A stretch of 39,837 nucleotides of DNA from Acrasis kona (lineage: Eukaryota; Heterolobosea; Eutetramitea; Acrasida; Acrasidae). Position numbers and translations under genes: made by a program. Shown here in pieces: positions 20,940-29,060 of the stretch (position 1 is the first letter of the stretch; each line of letters opens with the position of its first letter). The stretch covers positions 1 to 39,837 of the forward strand of contig JAOPGA020001816.1 in the NCBI GenBank assembly GCA_026419775.2. The letters are read 5' to 3'. A model generated the notes under the pieces. It searched no databases and had not been told where the DNA came from. It was given only the letters and a program-made list of their open reading frames with translations.

Positions 20940-21540
20940 TTAATTTTTTACGTTTCATTTTGGTACATACCTGAACCAAACTTGAAAAGGATGGAAATGG
21001 GTCAACTTCGTTTTGATAAATTATTTAATTAAGGTAACTGAAGCCCAAAAAAAATATAATCAAATAATAGGCTCAGTGCGGATTGTTATTGAGCAAGCAA
21101 TTGCTAGGATAAAAAAATTAATAAACGTAATATTTATTTAAATTGAGATTTACATGGACTAAGCACTACTCCCGTGAGGGCAAACAATGTGCAAGTCAAG
21201 GTGTGGTGTTATTATAAGATGGCGTTGAGGTTCATCAGGAGGGAGCGGGTGGAATGGTTGGAGAAGTAAATGTGTCCTCATGTCTGGATTTCTTACTTCT
21301 AGGCCTGGGTGAGTTTGTTAGGGGTGATTGGAGTTATTCTGGGAACAAAAAGATCTATGTATGGTCTTGAAAGTGGTGTGGAGGTTGGTAAATTGGCGTG
21401 GTGATGAAGAGTGGGAAGTAGAGGTGGCTTTGTAGGTTTTTAAATGGAAAACAGATTGCACAAACCGTTAATTGGCGGGCCAAACTGGTGGTCTGAAACA
21501 AAACAAGATTAGTCGGTACATTTCAGATAATTATTTGTAC
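20940..21540. other. Spacer, no recognisable gene
   Basis: The minus strand has a short proline/threonine-rich open stretch (21.2-21.45 kb) of unclear origin. No domain, tandem repeat or RNA gene was recognised. Confidence 0.4.
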
Positions 21541-21543
21541 ATT

Positions 21544-21834
21544 TTAGAAAACCTTTGTACATTTCAGATATCCGCGAATTCTCTCCGGCATTGTAGCACA
21601 TTGACGCTTGAAGGCATCTAGCTGTTCCTCTGTTTTATAGACTCTTTTTCTTACCCTCATTGCAGACCGTAACCAGTGTACAAAGCAGCCTTTGACCAAA
21701 GAATTAAAGTGTTTAAGTCCTTTCTCCGCTCTGAAAAGAGTAATCATCGCACTTTTTAGACCTTGAGCGAGGGTGGTAGAGAAATCCATAAAGGTGCAAG
21801 ATTTTCTCTTATTTTCTGCTTTATGTCCGCACAG
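21544..21834 (-). pseudogene. MULE-like transposase fragment (third lineage)
   Basis: The open minus-strand frame (about 96 codons) reads CGHKAENKRKSCTFMDFS, then TTLAQGLKSAMITLF, then SLVKGCFVHWLRSAMRV and EEQLDAFKRQCATM. The order is an Asp in a DFS context, about 20 residues with A/I-rich helix character, then G-C-x2-H. This is what surrounds the second catalytic Asp and the C-x-H block in many MULEs. It is on the opposite strand from the intact transposase and not closely similar to it. A stop bounds it on each side, so only the centre of the gene survives. Confidence is limited because the piece is short. Confidence 0.4.
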
Positions 21835-21839
21835 TTGTC

Positions 21840-22856
21840 AGGGTATAATATCTTAAAGCCAACCTTAATTAATTAAAGATCCATTTTTGTTTGGTTTTGA
21901 GACCTTGAAACTGTACTAAAAGTTCAATTTTAGGTAATTAGAAAATAAACTGTTTATTATTTAAAAAGTACAAGAACCGTTCTGTCAAAATGTACTCTTG
22001 GTACAATAATGGCCACCGAGAAACCATCAAAAAGTATAATTATTGATCATTTACAAATTCTCATCTGCCTTATTGGTATATAATCATTCTCTAGTATACT
22101 CCTACTGTCGTTTTAGTTTATTATATTCCCCTGAATCAGGGTACATGCTTCTTGACCCTTAGTTTTCTTACCTACTTGCCTACTTATTGATTTATAGCTG
22201 CCATTATGATGTTGGTTTCTGCAGGTTGCCACAGAGGCTCTTTGTTGATTAAAATAGTGCAGTACCTCCAAATAATCATCTCTTCAAGCATAGCGGTCAT
22301 TGTTATATATATATATACATTATTATATATACATTAATACTCTCCACTACATTCATATAGTAACAATCATAAGACAGTACTTTAATAAGAGGAGGTATAC
22401 TGTGTAGTTTCTTTTAACCCATTTTACTTGAACCTCTTTTTCTTGTTGCCTTGTCTCCACAAGCTCAAGATTTGCATCTCACTTAAAAATGTTTATAATG
22501 TAACACAGATTGTGTAAATTTATTTTATACAAAACGTACTCAGTGCAAGTGTTTTGATACAATATAAATATAAAAAATTTCAAAGTATGTAGATGTTTTT
22601 ACTGTTCATTGTGGTATATAGCTTTAATGCTCCTTATACTGTTTTTGTGACAGGCTTTGTTATAATAATCTTGTTGTCTATGTTATCAGAATCTTCATCA
22701 ATGTTTTTTGAGCTTTTTGATTGTAGGTCTTGGAGCCTTGGTATCTTTTTCACTAAAAAAATCTTTGTTGATATGATTATGGACATAAACCTTCATTATA
22801 CTTGCATGTGCATTCAGTGACTAAAGGACCAAATAGATGACGGATGACATGTTGGT
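21840..22856. other. Spacer with AT microsatellite
   Basis: A TA-dinucleotide run with a broken copy lies at about 22,306-22,340. On the minus strand at 22.64-22.85 kb, short frames give ECTCKYNEGLCP, reminiscent of a SWIM-type C-x-C...C pattern, and a terminal acidic stretch (NIDEDSDNIDN). The evidence is too thin to call a gene. The rest shows nothing. Confidence 0.4.
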
Positions 22857-25075
22857 TAGATGAAAAAATATAGGTTAAAATGCTTAAATATACGTATTCG
22901 GAGTTTTTGTCCCTAGCTTTTCAACTTCACCTTTGAGTCAATGTGAGTTGATTCTTTAATTCCCGATACGAATATTTAAGCTTACAATGGCTCAAGAACA
23001 AATCAAAAATCGTTAAGCTTGGGTTTGGGTCGAAATTAATTTTTGATTTTTTTCCAAAAAAATATGGGTCAAAATGCTCGAATATGCGTATCTGGAGTTT
23101 CTGTTGCTAGCTTTTCAACTTCACCTTTGAGTCAGTGAGAGTCGGTTTATAAATTCCCGATACGAATATTTGTGCTTTTTAAGCTTACTTGCATAAGAAA
23201 AAAATCAAAAATCAAAAAACTTGGGTTTGGGTCGAAATTAATTTTTTAATTTTTTCTGGAGTAATATAGGTCAAAACGCCTAAATATACATATCGGGAAT
23301 TTTCGTCTACAGTTTCTCAACTTCACCTTCGAGTCAGTGAGAGTCGATTCTAAAATTCCCGATACGAATATTTGAGCTTTCTAAGCTATCTCGCTCAAGA
23401 AAAAAATCAAAAATCGCCAAGACTGAGTTAGGGTCGAATTTTTTTTTGATTTTTTTTAGAGCTATCTCTAATAAGAAGCTTAGATATTTGTATCGGGAGT
23501 TTAACGTCAGATTGATTAATGCAAAAATAATACTCCGAATACGAAAATTTAAGCATTCTGACTTATATTACTTCATAAAAATATAAATAATCGGTTTTGA
23601 GACAAACCCTAACTTTTTGATTTTTGATTTTTTCTTGAGCTTTTATGCTTAGGAAGCTCAAATATTCGTATCGGGAATTTAAGAATCGACTCTCACTGAC
23701 TTCAAGGTAAAGTTGAAAAGCTGGAGACGAAAACTCCCGATACATATATTTAGGCGTTTTAACCCATATTACTCTAGAAAAAAATCAAAAATCAATTTCG
23801 ACCCAAACCCAAGTTTTTTAATTTTTGATTTTTTCTTGAGCGAGATAGCTTAGAAAGCTCAAATATTCGTATCGGGAATTTAAGAATCGACTCTCACTGA
23901 CTCGAAGGTGAAGTTGAAAAACTGGAGACGAAAATTCCCGATACGTATATTTAGGCGTTTTGACCTATATTACCCCAGAAAAAAATCAAAAATCAATTTC
24001 GAACCAAACCCAATTTTTTTGATTTTTGATTTTTTCTTGAGCTATTATGCTTAGGAAGCTCAAATATTCGTATCGGGAATTTAAGAATCAACTCTCACTG
24101 ACTTCAAGGTAAAGTTGAAAAACCATTGACAAAAACTCCAGATACGCATATCTGAGCATTCTGACCTATAATACTCCAGGAAAAAATAAAATTTGGTTTT
24201 GAGAAAAACCTAAACTTTTTGATTTTTGATTTTTTCTTGAGCTGTTATGCTTAAGAAGCTCAAATATTCGTATCGGGAATTTAAGAATCGACTCTCACTT
24301 ACTCGAAGGTGAAGTTGAAAAACTGGAGACAAAAACTCCGAATACGTGTATTCAAGCATTCAGACCTATATTTCTACAGAAAAAAATCAAAAAATAAATT
24401 TCGAACTAAATCCAAATTTTTTGATTTTTGATTTTTTCTTAAGCTATAACGCTTAAAATACTCAAATATCCGTATCGGGAATTTTAAAAGTGACTTATGT
24501 TAACTTATGCTGAAGTCGAAAAGCTGGGAACAGAAACTCCAGATATGCAAATTTGAGCATTCTGACCTATATTACTCCAGAAAATAATTAAAAATTAATT
24601 TCGACTTAAACCTAAACTTATCTATTTTTGGTATTTTTAAAAAATAATTATGCTTATAAAGTTCGATAAAAAGTATTTAGAGTTTTTATAAATGACTTTA
24701 AAGTTAGATCTATTTTAAATTTAAAATTATTTTTATATTTGAAGTATATTAGATAACAAGCTGAATAATAAGCATCTAGAATCTTTGTCATCAACTTTGT
24801 AAAATTACCTTCAAATTGACTAAGGTCGACATAAAATATCTTTAAGAGTTATATAACTAAAGCAATACAAACGACCTAATTGGCTGATAAATTATTAAAT
24901 GCACACTTTCAGAACTCAACAAAGGCTATGTTGCTCTTCCTTGAAGCTTTTTACTGTATTGTTGGTTTTTTACAAGCCCTGAAGCGATCAAGAAGTAGAC
25001 ATCAATATTCCTGGTAAAATCACAGTCACAAAATAGCTACTGTATCAGCTTTTTAAAAGCCATTGACACCAGCCC
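22857..25075 (-). repeat. Right inverted arm: flipped ~200-bp satellite array plus unique end
   Basis: About three units run from 22,857 to 23,440 in forward orientation. The direction flips in an AT hairpin near 23,440, and about six units run in reverse to about 24,640. Unique sequence 24,640-25,028 then mirrors 9,666-10,070. Units at 23,616, 23,814, 24,016 and 24,218 are spaced about 199-202 bp. The core CGTATCGGGAAT and the TTTTTGATTTTTTCTTGAGC block recur in each. The unit copy number differs between the arms. Confidence 0.85.
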
Positions 25076-25130
25076 TACTATGTTACAAAAAGCAAAGAGG
25101 ACCACAAAAAAGCATGATAAGCTTTCTCAC

Positions 25131-25654
25131 TCGACAATGATAGCATTGTGATGTTGATTGAGAAGATAGAGAAATCTATCGCTGAATTTGAGAACAGACT
25201 AGCAGCTGTGGAGAATCGCTCTCGGACATACAGACAACTGTTATGGAGTTGACGTGCAAGATAGATACTCTACTCCTTAAAATGGATCAACTCCTTGCAC
25301 AGTCGACACATACGACACCACAATTCCCCAGCGACAGTTTTGACAATCTGATGTTTGAAGACAAAGACGAGGAAGAAGCACCATAAACAGACCCCGTGCA
25401 CTCTACCGATTTCTTGAATTTCTTTACCAAACCCACAAAACCGTTAACTCCGTCTCCCACAACCTGACATCCAACCACTCCATCAAATTACCAACCAAAA
25501 AATCCAGAACAAGAGCCAATGCAAAAGCAAAATCTGCAAAACTCCAAAAATCCCTTGCACATTTCACAATTATACCTATGCGCAGCATCAATGTCTTAGA
25601 AAACCTGCGCATCAATGCACCAAATACAATTAGTTTGCTGTCACCAGAGTAGTG
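25131..25654 (+). pseudogene. Decayed coiled-coil/basic ORF
   Basis: Three plus-strand frames read in succession like one protein. The first has VMLIEKIEKSIAEFENRLAA. The second has CKIDTLLLKMDQLLAQ and an acidic end, FEDKDEEEAP. The third has RALYRFLEFLYQTHKTVN, then KKSRTRANAKAKSAKLQKS, and closes at a TAG at 25,652. A helical coiled coil followed by a basic region would suit a LINE ORF1-like or gag-like nucleic-acid-binding protein, but no domain is recognised. It starts about 55 bp outside the right arm. Introns could explain some frame changes, though no good splice pair was seen. Confidence 0.35.
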
Positions 25655-25843
25655 ATACTCCCTATAAGAAGCCTTTCTTACTGTATTTATAATTAAATTA
25701 CTGTTTAATTTTCTAAGGGCCATCCATATGGTTGAACCATTCACAATTCTGTTATTAAAGAAAAAAGGTTTGTTTCCTTTGTCCGTTTCTTTTATTTCTA
25801 GGTTGTATGTTTCGCACAATTCTTTCAACATGTACCAGTTATT
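25640..25843 (-). pseudogene. Exon-like fragment of unknown protein
   Basis: The minus strand reads KNNWYMLKELCETYNLEI, KPFFFNNRIVNGSTIWMALR and, further on, SYREYHYSGDSKLIV. It is preceded by ATCATAG, a possible splice acceptor. Composition is protein-like down to about 25,640; after that the frame stays open only as a shadow of the plus-strand ORF. The W/Y pattern might be a small DNA-binding domain, but I do not recognise it. It converges on the plus-strand ORF ending at 25,654. Confidence 0.3.
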
Positions 25844-25971
25844 CTTTGTCTATGATCTTCTTAATAAGTAACTACATGATGGAACGTCTGAGTTCAGTAG
25901 GTTTGTTGTGCATCTGAAAAAGGTAATATGCAATGTTATCAATAAGCGTATAAATTCCCAGCCAATAATTG

Positions 25972-26166
25972 CTAGTTTTGTTTCATTATGGTTATCATGG
26001 TTGTTTCAATGTTTTCCTGTATCATTTTCAAACTATCTTGAAATTGTCTCGCAAAATTCATGGATTGTGCTTTAAATTGCTGCTGCATCGCTAATATTTG
26101 ATTCTGTGTTTGATCCTGTATCAGTTTGTTCATAGCATGCAATTGTCTGTGATTGAAACTGTTCAT
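25972..26166 (-). CDS. Short glutamine-rich coiled-coil ORF
   Basis: A 64-codon frame from an ATG at 26166 to a stop at 25972. It reads NHRQLHAMNKLIQDQTQNQI, then AMQQQFKAQSMNFARQFQD, with amphipathic helical periodicity and many Q, M and I residues. It could be the first exon of the exon-like fragment at 25.64-25.84 kb on the same strand, but I could not find a splice pair that joins them in frame. Function is unknown. It may be a transposon accessory protein or a chance open frame. Confidence 0.3.
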   Translation of the reverse strand: MNSFNHRQLHAMNKLIQDQTQNQILAMQQQFKAQSMNFARQFQDSLKMIQENIETTMITIMKQN

Positions 26167-26169
26167 GCT

Positions 26170-26988
26170 TGCCAGAATTAGTTATTCCTTTTAATTTATT
26201 TTTCTATTTGAACATGTCAAATTAATAATTTCTGCTTCCAATCATATCAAAACAAAGTCAAACATGGCTAGACCAATAGGAAATAGGAACCTTATTATTG
26301 CACTTGTGGATGCTGCAATGGCATCTGTGAACAGAAACCAACAGTTTCAGGGTCTCAAAATGAAGGCAACAGGATAACGCGAATCAAATCCTTGAAAATG
26401 CTTAAAATGGAGAGGAATGTAACAAATTACTCAAATTAATACTAAATGGCAAAACTCTTTGAACTATATGAAGCCTGCCATTTTAACACTGTCGCTTTGA
26501 TCAATTCATGATTACTTCAATGCATTTATGACACCGGGATACATAGCCTAAACTCTCCCCATTCAGATGAATTTTGATACATCATCTGTAAATAGACAAT
26601 TTTATAAGATTTTGTATGCTATTGACCAACAACTACTAAAAGAGCACTTCATCTGTAAATATACTTGAACACAATTGCAGGAAAAGGGAGTAATGTGTAA
26701 GGATTCACAAATTACAAATTTTGGTGTCTGACTCAGAAAATGATAATAGAAATACACAGCGACGTTGTCATTGAGCAACCAATGCTTCAACAATAAAAGA
26801 ACTTGTTGAAAAACTGTTCATGATTGTATATTCCACTCGTGTTTTTTAATGATTGTACATCGTCTTTGGAATTGCTCAAAAACTCTGTCTAACCAACAAA
26901 CCCTTACCCATTGTAACCGATCAAGTATAAATTGGACAGACGGTGGATATCAATATTAATTTAAACATCCGTACATAGGTCTATCATG
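26170..26988. other. Spacer between the transposon zone and the gene block
   Basis: A plus-strand mini-ORF (MARPIGNRNLIIALVDAAM..., 26,264-26,380) and a shifted continuation (ANQILENA, EECNKLLKLILNGKTL) look weakly protein-like and may be transposase debris. The remaining sequence is AT-rich without recognisable features. It includes the 3' flank of the oxidoreductase gene. Confidence 0.35.
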
Positions 26989-28971
26989 TTATACAAAGCT
27001 TAATATTTTTTTATTCTTTTTCAAAGCCATATCAACCTTATCCTCCATCTTGTACTTGACGCTCCTTACAATCGTGTTGCTCGCAATCACTTTACCATTC
27101 AAGATCAACGTGGCATTCTCTGGACCGAACGACACGACCAGAGGCTCTATAAGAGTCTTATATGTGGGTAGCTTGTTGATGGCAGTGCCTGATTCGATCG
27201 AATTGATCACGTCCGAAACAACTTTTCCATGGTGCATGGCCAAATTAGCCAGTTTAAACTCTGGCAAGTTTGTCACGTCTCCAACGGCGAAAATGTTGGA
27301 GTAATAGGCTCCATCTCCCTTGTACACTTGAAAAGATCTATTCACCTTGATGCTCCCGTTGGCTTCCCTGTCAATGGCCTGCGGCATGTACAATTCGCAC
27401 AGCGATGAGTTCGGCCTCATGCCAGTGCAAGGTATGATCACGTCGGCACAAAACGATTTGCTGACTCCTAATGTCTCATAATGAATGGTCTTGCCCACAA
27501 TCTTCTTAATTTCACAATTCAACATGACTTCTAGATTCTTGTGCTTTGTGAGTTTCGACATGCACGAGTCGCTCACGGATTTGTCCAAGTTTAGCAGTTG
27601 TGATGATTTGGTCACCAGGACCACGCTCAAATCGGGTCGATGACAAACCAATTCGCTAGAAATCTCGATGCCCATGCCGCCGCCACCAACAATCACAACC
27701 TTATTCGATGATTGTATCACGTGATAGTGGTTCTGTAGTTGATCGCAGTCGTATGGATTGATGACCACCGCCCTTTGTTCGGTGCCTTGATCGTCCTGCT
27801 GTATCACTGGGAAGCAATCGACCCTGCTGGCACCGGATCCAATGATTAGATAATCATAGTCCATGGATGCTAATGTGTCTGGTGATGATGACGTGATGTG
27901 ATTGGATTTGTACATGACCTTCTTATCTGATATGTGAAGTGCAGCGTGACCCGTCAATACTTGACAATGTTTGAGGTGATGGTGTAGATTGTATTTGATT
28001 TTTGATAATCTTTCTGGTTCGGATACCAAAAGAGGGAACGAAGGAATGCACTCAAAGTGTTGTTTGGGGTCGATCAACGTGACTTCGTAATCTTCCTCTA
28101 GACGCCTAGCTGCGACAATGTTTGCGAACCCACCGCCAATCAGAACGATCTTCTTCTTGTCCTTGAATCGTAATAATGTACTCTCGTCGTCATCAAAGTG
28201 TTGTTGCTGTTGTTGCTTGTCCCTAACAAACGAGAACAATTGTCTCTGACCGTTCAACGAGTTCATGATGGTGAGGGCTTGTGTCCTCTCCACATCGAGT
28301 TTTGTGCTCAACCACGAAACAACGTCGGAGGCCGAAAAGCATTTGGAGTAGTGTTTGAACTTTAATTTATGATCTCCGAGGATCACGCCTGTATAGGGCT
28401 CCTTCATGCTCCTCTCCAATGCATCCAACTGCTCTTCGGTGCTTGATTCGGTGCAGTCGTCGTCTTGATTGCTGAATGTATAGTTGAGTCTGGAGTGCTG
28501 ACTGTACAGGTTTGGATTGTATTGGTCGATTTGGGACATGAACAGTTCGAATTTACTGCTCGTCAGTGATTCCTTCTTTTGAACAATGTAATTGTGCAAC
28601 AGATCGCTGCACATGAACCTCTTGAAACTATCTTGTTTCAGTTCCAACGTGATACCGCACACCGTCTTTTCAAAGATTGAACGTGCACAGTGGAGCGGCG
28701 ATGAGACTGCCACTGTTGCCAGCAGGGATACCCTCTCGTCCTCCGATAGATTAATCTCGCACTCTGCATTCATGCCAATAAATCTGGTAACAATGTATTG
28801 TGCCAATTTGTATCGATTCACGTCTGATTTGAGGCTATAGTACCTGTCCGTTACGTCGATGAAATCCAACACTTCTGCAGTTCGATTCGATAATAGAAAT
28901 GATTTGAATAACTCTCTGGTCTCTTCGTGGTCTAACACTGCCTCAAACGACAATGTGTGTGTGGAGTTCAT
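26989..28971 (-). CDS. RGS-DEP-AIFM2/FSP1-like oxidoreductase fusion
   Basis: A single exon of 660 aa with ATG at 28971. Residues 8-128 resemble an RGS domain, which speeds GTP hydrolysis by G-alpha: FEAVLDHEETRELFKSFL, INLSEDERVSLL, FKRFMCSDLL. Residues about 190-268 are a DEP domain (YTGVILGDHKL, FSASDVVSWLSTKL), a membrane/GPCR-targeting module paired with RGS in R7-type proteins. From 273 on is a two-dinucleotide-binding flavoprotein like AIFM2/FSP1 and NDH-2: KIVLIGGGFANIVAARRLE (FAD site, third Gly replaced by Asn), DYLIIGSGA, VVIVGGGGMGIEISSEL (NAD(P)H site), PCTGMRPNSS and IFAVGDVTNLPE. FSP1-type enzymes use NAD(P)H to reduce quinones at membranes. The frame is continuous through all modules, arguing against a gene-model join. 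A CAG-like run encodes QQQQQ at 253-257. The adjacent upstream gene's stop is 89 bp away on the same strand. Confidence 0.8.
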   Translation of the reverse strand: MNSTHTLSFEAVLDHEETRELFKSFLLSNRTAEVLDFIDVTDRYYSLKSDVNRYKLAQYIVTRFIGMNAECEINLSEDERVSLLATVAVSSPLHCARSIFEKTVCGITLELKQDSFKRFMCSDLLHNYIVQKKESLTSSKFELFMSQIDQYNPNLYSQHSRLNYTFSNQDDDCTESSTEEQLDALERSMKEPYTGVILGDHKLKFKHYSKCFSASDVVSWLSTKLDVERTQALTIMNSLNGQRQLFSFVRDKQQQQQHFDDDESTLLRFKDKKKIVLIGGGFANIVAARRLEEDYEVTLIDPKQHFECIPSFPLLVSEPERLSKIKYNLHHHLKHCQVLTGHAALHISDKKVMYKSNHITSSSPDTLASMDYDYLIIGSGASRVDCFPVIQQDDQGTEQRAVVINPYDCDQLQNHYHVIQSSNKVVIVGGGGMGIEISSELVCHRPDLSVVLVTKSSQLLNLDKSVSDSCMSKLTKHKNLEVMLNCEIKKIVGKTIHYETLGVSKSFCADVIIPCTGMRPNSSLCELYMPQAIDREANGSIKVNRSFQVYKGDGAYYSNIFAVGDVTNLPEFKLANLAMHHGKVVSDVINSIESGTAINKLPTYKTLIEPLVVSFGPENATLILNGKVIASNTIVRSVKYKMEDKVDMALKKNKKILSFV

Positions 28972-29060
28972 TTTTGCATCATCGTGTCAACGTCATGATA
29001 ATATTAGTTGGGGTGCCTGTTTTGGGCAATGGAGGTTATTGTAATACATTCACAATGAAA

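Larger units (their letters stand above)
9624..25075. mobile_element. Giant FoldBack-like element with long satellite-built inverted arms (putative MULE)
   Basis: Left arm 9624-12075 and right arm 22857-25075 are inverted copies of each other. From about 9666 inward, and from 25028 inward on the other strand, they align for roughly 400 bp of unique sequence at about 90% identity by eye over the first 150 bp, with small indels. Both then enter arrays of the same ~200-bp unit. The interior (12.1-22.85 kb) contains a spliced MULE transposase (16.95-18.63 kb). FoldBack elements of flies (FB-NOF) are MULE-related and also have TIRs made of subrepeats, so the match is meaningful. The outer ends are approximate: GGGT at 9624 and GGGC, read inward, at 25075 are candidate termini. 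No 8-11 bp target duplication was found, so the ends may be eroded. Nested scraps inside show it is not recent. Confidence 0.6.

Noticed and set aside
22593-22820. Possible small membrane protein on the plus strand
   Set aside because: The hydrophobic look comes from reading T-rich antisense of a minus-strand acidic/basic stretch; there is no conserved feature.
9624-25075. Polinton/Maverick reading of the 15-kb inverted-repeat element
   Set aside because: Length and an internal integrase fit, but no protein-primed DNA polymerase, packaging ATPase or capsid frame was seen, and satellite-built arms are not a Polinton trait.
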